Below the pieces are notes generated by a model. That model ran no database searches, had not been told where the DNA came from, and worked only from the letters and a program-made list of their open reading frames with translations. The position numbers and the translations under genes are program-made. A DNA stretch of 64,000 bases from Zasmidium citrigriseum (lineage: Eukaryota > Ascomycota > Dothideomycetes > Mycosphaerellales > Mycosphaerellaceae), in the NCBI GenBank assembly GCA_002786025.1, contig NHNW01000022.1, positions 248,001 through 312,000 of the forward strand, written 5' to 3'. Positions 41,576-52,851 of this stretch are shown one piece after another. Every line of letters begins with the position of its first letter. Position 1 is the first letter of the stretch.

Positions 41576-43110
41576 ATGGTACCGACTCTCTCGCATGTAG
41601 CAGTTGTGCTTTTCACAGCATCTCTAGCAAGAAGTGCGCAGATCCAGTCCAGTCAGCCCCTTCCCAACTCGGAGCCCTTCAAAGGAGAGTTATGGCAAGC
41701 ACGACCTCTACACCCAAAGACACGCTATCCTCCAGACTCTCTCGCACTACACCACGATACTGGCAACACTCGCAGTGTCGACTACGCGGGACCTCTGGGC
41801 CACAATCTGACATTGTACACTTCCGATGTCACCACTCCGGGCCCTATGTTCTTTGATCCGGACGACCAACTTACGGCAGGAGCGACCTGTGGGGAAAACC
41901 TCACAACTTGTGTCATTTCGATGGAACCCGATTCCTTTGACGTGCTCGACGAGTGGCTTCTACCGGCAAACGTAATGTTCAACACACTCAGCTACGCAAC
42001 TAAGACGGGAAGTTCCATTCTCCTCCCTGGAAATGGTTCGCTTTACGAGTTGGAACGTCAGGGAGATCGCGTCAATCTCAAGAGGGAGTTCAATGGAATG
42101 GAGCTCCTAGGTGCGGCAGGAGGTCTGGGCAGCTTCATGTACGATGGAGGTGGCAATCTTTGGTATACGAATGGCGCGCAGCAGGGTGCCGGGGTGGGCA
42201 AAGGTCTCACAAAGGCGGTGATTGGATTCGTGGATCCGAATGGAGAGGATTACTCTCTCACCCTTGAAGACCAGATCATTGAGAATAGTCTCGGCATCAG
42301 TGGGAGCATGGTCTACATGGTCACTGGTCCGGCTGGTGCTGCGGATACAAAGAACGCCACAGGCACATTCTACGCTGTCCGCGCCGGCGATCGAAAGGTG
42401 GAAATCGTCTACTCGGCTCAATACGACGCTGGGGATGGGATGAAACCCAAGGCTTTCACGCGCGGCTCCGGCTCGTCTCCAAATCTTCTCGGCAACCAGT
42501 ACGTGGCCATCACGGACAATGCCAACGAGCAGATCAACCTTCTCGTCTTCGAGCAAGTGAAAGACGGCAAGGTCCCGAGCAACAGACCTGTCTGCTCTGT
42601 CCCTCTCTTCGCACCCGGCGCAAGCTCCCTCGACGCAACCTTTGTCAACCACTTCGACGGGACGACCTACTCCGTCGTTGCAACAAACTGCTACAACCAG
42701 CCCACCCCCTGGTTCGCCGGCTCCGGCGTCGACATCAACGGCAACTGGAACGATTTCGGTCCGATGGGTGCTACACTCACACGCATCGATATTACGCCCC
42801 GTGAAGATGGAACGGTAGATTGTAGCATGAAGTGGAGTGATCCGACGTCAAAGGTCACAGGCATCAACACACTTTCGACGAAGACTGGGTTGATGTACAA
42901 TTACTATCAAGATTTGGAACTTGCAAGCGAGGGTCAGTATGTGTGGTATTTGACGGCGAGGGATTGGAAGAGTGGAGAGGAGGCTTGGAGGTTCAGAGTT
43001 GAGCTGGAGGGATCTTTAACAATAATTATCAGTCGGTTACGTTGGCGCCGGATGGCTGTGCTTGGATTATGGTGATTGGTGGGGTTGTGAAGGTTTGTGA
43101 TGGTGAATAG
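41576..43110 (+). CDS. Secreted protein, probable beta-propeller, with a frameshift near the 3' end
   Basis: Signal peptide (HVAVVLFTASLARSAQ), then about 490 residues with repeated strand patterns such as GSSILLPGNGSLYEL, FMYDGGGNLWYTNG, GISGSMVYMVTG, NQYVAITDNANEQINLLVFE and GINTLSTKTGLMYNYYQD, spaced like propeller blades. No catalytic residues recognised; several N-glycosylation sites. Read literally the frame runs to a stop at 43073-43075. One extra base in the GGG at 43009-43011 would open the last blade (IFNNNYQSVTLAPDGCAWIMVIGG) and end at 43108-43110. A short intron ending TCAG before TCGGTTACG would also restore phase but would remove that strand. I extend the feature to 43110 on the frameshift reading. 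Confidence 0.75.
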
Positions 43111-43663
43111 CAGAAGGTGTTGGGTTGGCTGGGGTAAAGTTCTTGTTATTCGATTGATCGATCAAATCGAGATCATAGAATAGGTTGGTGGCTCAATGAA
43201 CCTTTAAGATGTTAAGGAGCACCGCCAAGATGCGAGAGCCAAGTGCAAGTAGTCTGCAGTTTCATGGAGTTATGAATTTCGTGTCTGAATGCCTTTCAAA
43301 AACTTCGAGAGCTTCCAACGCTCTCGACTGTGCACAGAAATGTCTTTTGAGCAAAGGACGCTAACCTGAATATCACATGCAAAGACGGCGTCGCGGCCAG
43401 ACTCGGGCCGGTCTCGGAATCGTCGCCGATAGCGTGCTGCTAAAATTGGAGGAGCTGAATCATCGCGACCGACTCAGATGTACTTCCCTTCATCAACAAA
43501 ACATCGCAGGCGGTTTGCCAAAATACAGCAGTCTGACAGAGCACACGGTAAAATACTACCCGCGTGATGTTGAGCACGTTGTGGGAACACGAGAAGCCTT
43601 TGGACTCGAATCCGCTTCAGTCTTATCTTTCACCTCTTTCAACGATTGACAGCAGATCTTCCC
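43111..43663. other. Intergenic, nothing recognised
   Basis: 553 bp between plus-strand genes. A 90-codon frame (43377-43649) just upstream of the next gene has no supporting features. Confidence 0.5.
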
Positions 43664-45254
43664 ATGAGCAAGAAAGGTGGACTCGCGCTCAGAAATGGAT
43701 TTCATTTCGTTCACTGCACAGGCGAGAACAATGACAAGAGCGGTAGGAGCTTCCAGGCCCGAGCTCATACTGCGAGAGTCAATCGGCGGCGACAACGTAA
43801 AGCAATCGAAGATCTAGAAACGTCACAACGAAGGAAGCCACATCGGAGGAAAGATATCGATGGGGAGGAAGTTGAGTTGGTGCCGCCCGATGTGAGAAGA
43901 TTGTCACCGATTTCTCGGACGCTGTCACCGGTCTTTGGTGGCTTTACGACGGACATCTTTCAGCCTGCGTCTATGGTAACGAGTTCACAGGTGCTACATT
44001 ATAGTAAGGCAACTTTCCCATGAGGAATAAATCTTGATACCACTGACTGCTCCAGACCTCACTGTCATCTACCCCAGCTTCATCCACCGCCCCGAAGTCC
44101 TCTCCCCCGTCGTCCAAAACCGCTTCAAATTCTTCTGCGAGCACCCCACCCTATTCCACAGCTATCACTTCACGGCAGCAGCCCACTACGACATCATGAG
44201 GAAACAGCTCGACTGGTATGACCGGCCCGATATGATCTGGCACAAGTCCGAATCCATTCGACACCTCCGCGAGATGATCTCCAATTTAGACAAATCGAAC
44301 ATAGAAGTCGCCATCGTTGCGATCATGTATCTTGACTATGGAGAGTTTACGGAAGCGATTTTCGCTATTGACGAGGACTATGCTTTTGATCCGCCGACGG
44401 AGCATCTGATGTGGATGGAGGATTGCTGGAATCGAATGGTCCCGTCTGAAGCTCACGCCAAAGCTATCTACTTGCTGGTTGATCGAGCTGGCGGATTGGA
44501 AGCTTTGAAGACGGCTGCTCTGTCGTTGAACTTGGGCCGCTGGGATCTTCGCCGGGCGAGCATTCGGTTGGAGAAGCCGAGACTTGCTTGCATGTGGACG
44601 ATGGATGAGCAGGTACTAGATGCTTGTCGTCGACTGGCCTCGAAGTCAAAGAGCTCTCCTGGCATCGGATTCCGCAGAACTTTACCAGGCACCTTGCCCA
44701 CTGAGCTGCTGGAGACCTTACTGCGGCTATCAGAGGTCAACGAATTGATCTTCGACACCGCTGCGTCCCCTGAACTAGGACACCACCAATTGCGTGACGC
44801 TCGTAGCGCGCTACATTATTGTCTGTTGTCGCTATCCACCTGGTACGAGCTGGACGAGAAGGAGAAGAGATATTCCAACTTCTTGATATACGAAAGCTGT
44901 CGACTTACAGCGATACTATATTCGAGCGCAGTCCTACTGGGCATACCTTCACAGACAAGATGGCTGGCACGATTTGTTCCGCTGCTTCGGCAGACTCTCG
45001 AGACTCTGGATTCAGAATCCATGGCTGGAGAACCTTCTCTGGTTTTTGTTTGGATCTTGTTCCTCGGGAGTATGGCTTCGCAGGGCTCAGAGGACCAAAT
45101 GTTCTTCGACGGCATGCTTAGAAAGGTCCTCCAAGCACACGATGTAATGTCCTGGCAGGCCGTTGAGGATGTTCTGCAGAGTTTCATCTGGTCCAAGAGT
45201 GCCTGTGGGCGGGGGGCTGCATTGCTGTGGAACAAGATCGCGCGCTCTCCGTAG
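43664..45254 (+). CDS. Fungal transcription-factor-like protein without zinc cluster
   Basis: Exons 43664-44003 and 44056-45254 (52-nt intron, donor GTAAGG, branch CACTGAC); 512 aa. Seen: an N-terminal block with FHFVHCTGENNDKS and a basic stretch ARAHTARVNRRRQRKA, as in fungal regulators that keep a basic nuclear region instead of a Zn2Cys6 cluster; then RFKFFCEHPTLFHSYHFTAAAHYDIMR and a mostly helical C-terminal domain resembling the fungal-specific transcription factor domain (SIRHLREMISN, EVAIVAIMYLDYGEF). There are no cysteine clusters. DNA binding is not shown by the sequence; a role as a regulator without its own DNA contact is possible. The target is unknown. Confidence 0.72.
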
Positions 45255-45775
45255 ACGATTCTCGCGACAAGTCCAGAATACTCCTCAGCGAACGGCGACA
45301 TACATGCATGGCGCGCACAACGATAAAGTCTGGGATCAACGAAAACATATGATACATCGTGTTCGCTCCATTTTCGCTGGGAGCCGCACTTACCGCTGGC
45401 GTCTGTTGAGTCACATGTATGCGGCCCGGGGTTTCATGCAGCCATCCGTTCCTCAATCTGTAACGAAATGAGGGCGGGGGCAAAGACAGCACTCTCGACA
45501 GCCGCAATCTGGGTGATTCTGTTTACGAAGTTCACCCTGCTCTCGCCTGGTTGTGCGGAAGAGTGCATTACTGTTAACGGCACTTTCACATTCACTTGCG
45601 AAGGTTCGGCGGGCCGTTCAGCGGGCCGATGGCGTAGCTTGTGCTACGACCCTTCTGCTGCATGCAAACGCCCAGCACGAAAGCTACAGCTCCAGATTCC
45701 GACCTCAACCTGCCAATCTTTCGTACCTCTCCCTTCTCCATCCTTCGAGGCACCTCCATCTCACAATTCGCAAAG
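45255..45775. other. Intergenic, 5' region of the DUF6604 gene
   Basis: 521 bp. The long frame of the next gene extends into it but begins without an ATG and reads as untranslated sequence. Confidence 0.5.
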
Positions 45776-48639
45776 ATGGCTCTCAAGGCCGCCATCATCG
45801 GTCGCTACCGCCGGTGGGAACTACTTTGGCACAGAAAACAGTCTTGGGAAAGCTAACATTCAGCAGATACAAGTCCGGCACCAACGTGATCGTCCAGTGG
45901 CTGGCGGACACCGCCCACAAGAACAAGGACCTCTCGGCGAAACTGCGCAAAGTCACAGCTCGACTTAGCCGCAGAACCTTTGGCAACATCAAGTCCATCC
46001 AGCTCAAGACGCGGGAGCTGGTGGAACTGGCTGAGGCCATCATGGATGCAAAACCGCCTATCGAGGTTCCAGCGGAGATCATCAAAGTGCTCCAGGATGT
46101 CATTGATGGCCGAGAGCAGTGCGCGGACTTCTACGCTACTCAGGCGATGGGCAAGGGGACGGATATTGCGGCTTCGAATGAGTCGCACAGCTTTTTCATC
46201 GAGATCTTGAAGAAAGTACAGACGGCTCTTGGTAGTAGAACTTCAGCGCAAGATGAGGTACAACCCAACAGAGTCCCAGCCAACAAGTCCGGGAAGACGG
46301 TCAAGAAGGAGGAGGCACAAGAGCTCAAGCAAGAGGAAGTTCGAAACCTGTTCGAGTGTCTTGCTCTTGAAGAAGACGAGGCTGTGTTGGATGATCATGC
46401 CCTCGAGGGTGCCTCATCTGCTCCCAACGACCCATCGGAGTACATATTGGAAGACGAGCAAGATGATGCTTTCGCTCTTTGGTGCTTCTTGGCGGATCTC
46501 AATGACATCCGTGCCTGGATGAGGACTGTTTGGGAGGGCTTTCGCGATGGCGAGGTCAGTCTTATGACGGCTGGTATGGTCACGGAGATGGCATTCGGTA
46601 TCATGCAGCGTTCGCACGACGAATTCGCCAAGGCAAACCCTCGCTTCAAAGACTGGTCGATGATCGGGCAGTGGCTTCGACTCAAGCAGCTCTTCAACAA
46701 CAATGTCCTCTACACCTTCTGCCGGGACTCGGATGCTTCCGTGAAGAAGCCAAAGCAGCCAGAGCTGAGACCAACGGACACACTCTCGTCTTCTGCAGGC
46801 CTGCTACTGCGCGCGTACGCGAACGTCGTTCCGAGGTTCGTGATGAGAATGATGAAATCTGGTCAGCGTGATCTCATGTTCACTGGAAAGGTATCAGCAG
46901 ACGAGGCACCAGATCTCCGCCCAATTATGGATCTGGAGCCAACTTTGTTCTCTTTCGTACCCGAGATCGTTGGCGTTAAATACTTCACTCGGCCCAAGAC
47001 TAAGAACGAGATTGATGCACAGTATCACCATACGATTCTGACCAACATCCTCATCGATTCAGTCGCTGATGGCGGTTGTGTTGGAGATGGGAAAGGCCCA
47101 TGGGGTAAGGGCAGCATCGGCGGACTCTCTCCTCCGACTTCTCATGTCTTCATATTCTCCATCTGTATGGACATCCAAGAAGTCTTGTCTTGCAATGACG
47201 GAATTGGAACGCCAATTGCTTTGGAGGCCATGAAGAAGACTCTTGGAACCATCTCGGATTGCCTCAATCTTCACGACAGGAAGTTCAAGGACGTTTTGTC
47301 CCCGGACAGGGCACAGGCTCTCAAGAGTGTGGGAAATCGTGCTCACAAGATACAAATGATCCTCGAACAGGGTGGGAAGACCGGTGGGGACAAGCGCCGA
47401 GACAAGGCGACCGATTTCGGTCTGCGATGCTACTCCCCTGGCCTAGCCGTGCTACCTCATGCCGCAGGAGAAATCATGTACAACGTCAAGCTAGGTCTGC
47501 ATGAGCAGGGCACCGTCCTTGCAAACGACAACCAAGCTACCCTCATCCTCGCCCATCTGTGGAAGACACTTCTACGCTACGGTCTGGTCAGCGGCGTTTG
47601 GGCAGATATGGACTTCGTCATCGCTCAGCATCACGGCAGGCGTGGTTTCGTCGCAGAGACTAGCGCTGATGCTGATAGTTATGGCATGCTGCGGCATTTC
47701 ATGATGGACATCGGCGTTGAAGCGTCTGCTTTCTCCAACGGCAGACTGCCTCTAGTGCCCTCCATCCAAGCTGTTCGGCAGAAGGCCAAGAGGATCAGTG
47801 TCAGAGACTCCAACTTCACTGCCGCCATGCTCAAGCTCTTCAACAAAGATGATCAGGTGAGCAGGGAGAATGGGGGCGAGTTCGTCGACACTGTTCTGGC
47901 AGCACTGGCAGCGAAGGCTGGAGAGACGAACGAATTGGGGGAAGCCGCTGACGGGGAATCACCAACGAATACTTCACGGCTCACACCAACACAAATGCTG
48001 GAAACTTTCAAGGCCAACTTGATCGAGGATGAACCTCGCCTCAACTTCGATTACATTGGTTTCTCACGCTCGTGCCTGCAGCTCCTTGAGAAGGTCATGC
48101 TTGCAGTCAAAGCCCACGCTCCACAACGTACGATGAATCACGGACATGAAGTTGCATACTTTGCCATGAAGTCCGCTGCCGACGCCCATTCAAAGGGTCA
48201 ACCCGTCTCGGAGACCGTCCTCGCGGCCGTCGCGAAAGTCATGGGGCCGCACGTCGCATCCAACGGCAAGAAATTCTCCGGCGAGGCCCTCCGTCTCTCC
48301 AGCGGGCACATCCCCAAAGATAGCCGCCCTCGCCTGAAGCCATCCTCGATGCCTCCCATCCCTCAAATCGAGATCGATGAGACGATGAAAGAGTTCTTCT
48401 CTGGGGGATCAGTCGGCTCCTCACGCAAGACGATTGAAATTTACGACCCTGAAGGCTCCGTCCGCAAGTTCAATGACTTGGTCTTTGATCGGATGCTGCT
48501 GTCTATCATGCCGTATGGCGTGAGCCGAAATATGGGTTTCGTGGTGCCGGATGATGAGTTGAGGGATGAGGATTTTGATGTTAAGAGTATTCCTGGAACG
48601 AGAGTCACCAAGAGGACGCCGAATTATGGCTTGGTATAA
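45776..48639 (+). CDS. DUF6604 domain protein, large, function unknown
   Basis: Exons 45776-45813 and 45864-48639 (50-nt intron, donor GTGGGA, branch GCTAAC, acceptor TTCAG); 937 aa. After splicing the N-terminus reads GRYRRRYKSGTNVIVQWLADTAHK, which fits the RYK.GT..I..WL pattern of the fungal DUF6604 domain; it continues with IKSIQLKTRELVELAEAI and ends in a conserved block about residues 230-600 (DDAFALWCFLADLNDIR). The rest is soluble and mostly helical with acidic patches; no membrane span or known catalytic motif. Longer readings starting upstream are rejected because they include unconserved sequence without an ATG. Confidence 0.8.
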
Positions 48640-49176
48640 GAGTCTGGAAGGGCGTATTTGTGCAGTGCCTCTTGGAGTCTTCAGCCAGCGCTCTCTCACT
48701 GTATGACCTCAAGACGACACACCAAGTGGACCGTGCGCCGTCATATGCACGAGACACATGCAAGGCTCAACCCGTGAAAAGTAGCAGATATCATACACCC
48801 GACGAAATGATTCAACAGGCAGCATTGAACCTCTCGTTCACTGACGAGTAATTCAAAAGAAGACATCTCGGCAAATCATTCCGCTTCTGCTGGTTGGTTG
48901 GAAGAAGACCTCTCCCGTACGTACCTATTTCCCTTTACGGCTATGGATGCTAGATTCACTAAGCCCCGTCCATCCTCTCCACTACGCGGAACGCGTGGTC
49001 TTTTGCTGCATTGGAGCTGTCAGCATAGAGTTTGAAGCCATGCCGAAAGTGAGAGCTCTATAGGTAGCCCTCGGTGCTCGTCATGATGGAGGGCTGGGTT
49101 CTTGACAATTGCTTTCTGCTTCTCTTTCGCTCATTTCTCCCTTCCCAACACTCAGCGCTGGGCAAGTACAAGCACC
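48640..49176. other. Intergenic, nothing recognised
   Basis: 537 bp between plus-strand genes; no supported features. Confidence 0.5.
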
Positions 49177-50106
49177 ATGGCGGACTCACGCCCCCAAGAC
49201 TCGGACTTCAACTTCGCCACGATGGACTGGCAAGCCTACATTCAATTCCGCCCAATATACCCAGCAGCTCTCTATTCCACCGTCTTCAGCTACCACGATT
49301 CCCACAAGGGCGGGTATGAACGTGCTCTGGACATAGGAGCTGGCATAGGGATCGTCAGCAAAGAACTCCTGCAGAAGTTCAAACATGTGACGATTTCCGA
49401 CCCCTCAGAGAACTATCTGAACCAAGCCAAAGCAATGTTCAAGTCAGTGTCTGGGGACAATGTGACATACTTGCAGACCAAAGCCGAGGAGTTAGAGGCA
49501 TCCGGAGATTATGATATGGTCACTGCAGCGACATGCATGCATTGGGCGGATCTGGAACTCGCAATGCCCCGACTATCAAAAGCCTTGAAGCCAGGCGGAA
49601 CATTCGCGACATGGGCCTACGGCGTGCGACCTATCTTCCCAGATCAGTCACCATCAAGTGATCTGTTTGAGGCATGGAAGATCTTCTACGAAATCTACGA
49701 AAAGATGAAAAAGCAATACGAGACCCAAATCGAAGCACAACAGGGTCCCACCTCTGGGGCAGCGCAGATGAACTCTCGATTCGACTGCATGGCTTTCGAT
49801 CCTAAAGAGTGGAGGGATGTGAGGAGGATGCATACGAGGAAGGATGTGAGTATGGTGCATGAGGATTGGCCGAGTGCGCCGAGTAAGGTGACTGGGGAGG
49901 AGAAGGTGGAGGACTTTGAGGATCAGGATTTGTTGAGGCAGGAGGCTGGGTTTGAGTATTTGGAGGGGTATTTGGTCAATTGGATCCCGCCGTTGAATGT
50001 GCCGGTGTTGTGTAAGGAGGAGTTGGGGAGGTTGAAGAGGGCGATGGGGGAGAGAAAGGTGCAAATGACGTGGCCTTTTGTTTTGGTGATGGCGACGAGG
50101 AGGTAG
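49177..50106 (+). CDS. SAM-dependent methyltransferase (class I)
   Basis: 309 aa, single exon. Seen: RALDIGAGIGIVSKEL (motif I, SAM binding), VTISDPSENYLNQAKAMF (motif II acidic residue), DYDMVTAATCMHWADLELAMPRLSKALKPGGTFATWAYG (motifs IV-VI), then a C-terminal cap with VEDFEDQDLLRQEAGFEYLEGY. The layout and the MHWAD stretch resemble the fungal trans-aconitate methyltransferase-like group; the substrate is inference. The start is the ATG at 49177 (MADSRPQD); the open frame further upstream has only a TTG. It converges with the Hsp31-like gene, 100 bp between stops. Confidence 0.88.
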   Translation: MADSRPQDSDFNFATMDWQAYIQFRPIYPAALYSTVFSYHDSHKGGYERALDIGAGIGIVSKELLQKFKHVTISDPSENYLNQAKAMFKSVSGDNVTYLQTKAEELEASGDYDMVTAATCMHWADLELAMPRLSKALKPGGTFATWAYGVRPIFPDQSPSSDLFEAWKIFYEIYEKMKKQYETQIEAQQGPTSGAAQMNSRFDCMAFDPKEWRDVRRMHTRKDVSMVHEDWPSAPSKVTGEEKVEDFEDQDLLRQEAGFEYLEGYLVNWIPPLNVPVLCKEELGRLKRAMGERKVQMTWPFVLVMATRR

Positions 50107-50206
50107 TGACTGTGAAAAATACTTTTGAAGGCCGTCGGATATACATCTCTCTCTGTTATCCTTTTGTGGCAGAATTGTGGCATGGCCGAATTTACTTCGT
50201 CGTAGC

Positions 50207-51091
50207 TCACGCCCTTGTAGCAACATCCTCAAGCAAAGTCGTCGCCGCCAATTTCCCAAGATTATTCGATGCCAAAGGTGAGTCTCCCGTGAGTACATAA
50301 CGATCACGGTGCGTCTCACCCGTGATGCCACTGTTCACAGGAATGATGCCGAGCTTGCGCAGCTCCTCGCCCACAAGCCACGGCATCTTGCCTGGGATGT
50401 ACCCAATATCGATATTGGCTCCGGTGTCCAGCGAGTCAGGGAAGACATTGACTTTGTATCCCTCGTAGATGAACTTGCTGCCGTCCGGCTTTCCCACGTT
50501 CGCTGCGAGCATGCTAGCCGGTCCATGGCAGAGCGAGATATAGTACCGCTTGTTGGCATCCGCCCAGCGAAGGATATCGCCAACGGTCTTGGAGAAAGGA
50601 ACGTCGTTCATAACTCCGTGGCCACCGGGAATGAAGACACCGATGTATGGCGTGTTGTTGTCGAAGCCTTTGCCCCAGACTTCTTGAAGATTCAGCGGCT
50701 TCCGTAGCTTCGCCTTGTACTTCTCGAAGATCTTCTTCACAGCATCATCCTGCTCAGGGAAAGCCCACATTTCGAACTTCACTGGGTCGCCGGAGACTGT
50801 GGCAATGTCAATGTCGAATCCGGCCGCGTCCAGGTGGATGACTGGGAGGAGCATCTCCACAGGGTGGTTTCCTGTGGAGAAGAACTCGCCACCATTCATT
50901 TGCAGATATCGCTCTTGCGTGGCGATGAGGAGGATCTTCCATTTTCCGCCTTTGTAGGCGTTGGGGTAGTCTGCTCCATCGAAGTCGGTCTTTGGTCCCA
51001 CGTATTGGGTCAATGAGAATGGTGATGGAAACCAAGCGTCGGCTTCAGCTCGGTCTGCGACTGGCTTGCGGTCTGATGAGTCGGAAGACAT
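50207..51091 (-). CDS. DJ-1/PfpI family protein, Hsp31/HchA-like glyoxalase III
   Basis: 294 aa, single exon. Hsp31-type proteins turn methylglyoxal into lactate without cofactors and act as stress chaperones. Seen: GNHPVEMLLP with Glu79, IGVFIPGGHGVMND, and the nucleophile elbow ISLCHGPASM with Cys188 and His189; the N-terminal extension and the internal cap (KYKAKLRKPLNLQEVW) place it with the long HchA/Hsp31 branch rather than human DJ-1. All three catalytic positions are present. No targeting signal. Start ATG at 51089-51091. Confidence 0.92.
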   Translation of the reverse strand: MSSDSSDRKPVADRAEADAWFPSPFSLTQYVGPKTDFDGADYPNAYKGGKWKILLIATQERYLQMNGGEFFSTGNHPVEMLLPVIHLDAAGFDIDIATVSGDPVKFEMWAFPEQDDAVKKIFEKYKAKLRKPLNLQEVWGKGFDNNTPYIGVFIPGGHGVMNDVPFSKTVGDILRWADANKRYYISLCHGPASMLAANVGKPDGSKFIYEGYKVNVFPDSLDTGANIDIGYIPGKMPWLVGEELRKLGIIPVNSGITGETHRDRYVLTGDSPLASNNLGKLAATTLLEDVATRA

Positions 51092-51545
51092 ATTGGTCAG
51101 ATAGCTTCTATTATCCTGGTGACAGTTTGTGAGAGTGATGTAGTCGTTCCAGCTGCTGGGAGGAGCTGAGATCTTGTACTACCTGTAGCTCCAATGCCCC
51201 TCCTGTTCCTCACCTAACCTTCAAACTTTACGGATGACGGCCCGGATGATCCGCAGCTGTTGTGCGTTGTCGAGCTCTTCACGACTGTTCTTGTCGAATG
51301 CGATGCTTGGACACGTTGACTTTCACGGGTCATTGGTGGACGTTGGAGCAAGCCTGTGAGCCGAAGACGTGCCACGAATTTGCAGCGGATCCACGCGGCA
51401 AAAGGTCTAGAAGGCAAGCAAGCAGACATTGCCTATATGCCTCCGGACCCGGAATGCAATGTCGTTCGTGGGTGCGAAGCTCCGGAACAGCGATGCAAAT
51501 AGGTCGGACGGGAAGTCGCTGTCGTGATGCCAGCATTGGACGGGC
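51092..51545. other. Intergenic, nothing recognised
   Basis: 454 bp between two minus-strand genes; no supported features. Confidence 0.5.
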
Positions 51546-52475
51546 TCAACTTGTACTGAGTACTTTCCTCATCGACCAAGCCCTCATCGCAATAAAGAAC
51601 AGCGAAAGCACCGCCTGCCAATACGCCCCAAAGCTCAGAGGCATCCAGGGTTCTTTCGCCGTATGATCAAACTTGCGGCAGACGTCGACAAACTTCCCGG
51701 GGTCGTCGCAGAGCACGCCATCCAGGCCCCGTCGAATACACCAGACCATCTGCTCTTCGTCCCTGGCTACCCACGTATACACTTGTCTGCTGTGCTTCTT
51801 TTGAAGGCCAGTAATGAGGCGGGATCCACCGGGGAGCATGAGAACTTGGATACAGATGTTGAAGCTGAGGCCCTGTATAGGTAGCAGGTCTCGAATGTAG
51901 GGCCGAGAGAAGCCTACGTGGGATACTGCGAATCCGGGAAGATGCTTGGCGATGAGGGAGAGGTATGGTCCAGGCAGGACTGTGAAGACGATTCGCTCCT
52001 TCCATGGCCTGGAATCCGGACCCAGAGTCAAAGACGTGAGCAAGGAGTTGGCGGCCTGCATGATCTCTTCGGCATTGTTGCCAGCTTTGATCTCAAGCAG
52101 AACCCAAGTGTGCCTTACTTCGGGCTGACAGAGCCAGGTCAGCACATCGATAAGTCTCGGAATGGGTTCGTGAGGCTCCGCCATGGTCCTCAAATCCTTC
52201 ATTTGCTGCCAGTCGTGCTCTGCTATCATTCCATCTCGCCCAAAATGAGACTTGAGTGTCGGATCGTGACTTATGACGAGCACGCCGTCCTTCGTCATTT
52301 GGAGGTCCATTTCCAGAGCATGAGCCCCGACTTCGACCGCCGCTCGGAAGGCTGCCATGGTGTTCTCTGGATACTGGGCCGAGAAGCCGCGGTGTGCAAT
52401 GCATTGCGGGAGTCTTCTTTGACGATCGTTCGTGTGGGCTGAGGTGAAGCCAGGGTTGGGGAAGTTTGGAGGCAT
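51546..52475 (-). CDS. Glycerophosphodiester phosphodiesterase family, Pgc1-like
   Basis: 309 aa, single exon. GDPD enzymes hydrolyse glycerophosphodiesters; yeast Pgc1 is a phosphatidylglycerol phospholipase C. Seen: CIAHRGFSAQYPENTMAAF with His28 and Arg29, ALEMDLQMTKDGVLVISHD with Glu55, Asp57 and His70, VLLEIKAGNN with the metal-binding Glu, and the late motif VYTWVARDEEQMVWCIRRGLDGVLCDDPGKF. The C-terminal hydrophobic segment WMPLSFGAYWQAVLSLFFIAMRAW suits a tail anchor, as in Pgc1 relatives. Catalytic residues complete. Confidence 0.9.
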   Translation of the reverse strand: MPPNFPNPGFTSAHTNDRQRRLPQCIAHRGFSAQYPENTMAAFRAAVEVGAHALEMDLQMTKDGVLVISHDPTLKSHFGRDGMIAEHDWQQMKDLRTMAEPHEPIPRLIDVLTWLCQPEVRHTWVLLEIKAGNNAEEIMQAANSLLTSLTLGPDSRPWKERIVFTVLPGPYLSLIAKHLPGFAVSHVGFSRPYIRDLLPIQGLSFNICIQVLMLPGGSRLITGLQKKHSRQVYTWVARDEEQMVWCIRRGLDGVLCDDPGKFVDVCRKFDHTAKEPWMPLSFGAYWQAVLSLFFIAMRAWSMRKVLSTS

Positions 52476-52851
52476 GTCTTCAACTTCGCTGGTCTGTCAA
52501 CCGGTCAGATAAAGGCTCTTGGATCTCTTGGGTTCGATGATGCCTTTATAGCTACGGCCTGGCGGAATGATGCTGATACGCGCTCACTCGCTTCGCGGTA
52601 CCGACTCCAGGAAGCGGAGGAATTTGAGTCCGAAGTCGCACAAACTGCCTCATTGGGGAAAGGTGTGCGGGTTGCCTTCTTCATCGCCAAAGAAAGGTGA
52701 TCCTCTGGCTAACCTCCAATGTAAATGTAGGGAGAAGGCTATTGCCCACGGCACGCCGCCAGCCGCAGAGGAATTCTGGATTCGCAACACCAGCCAAGAT
52801 CCCGTCATGACGTGAATAAGTCGGACTCAATGCTGTCTCCAGCGGCCCAAT
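52476..52851. other. Intergenic, nothing recognised
   Basis: 376 bp between minus-strand frames; no supported features. Confidence 0.45.

Noticed and set aside
45553..45863. Longer DUF6604 N-terminus from the extended open frame
   Set aside because: It begins without an ATG and lacks the family start; the spliced model with branch GCTAAC gives a better N-terminus.
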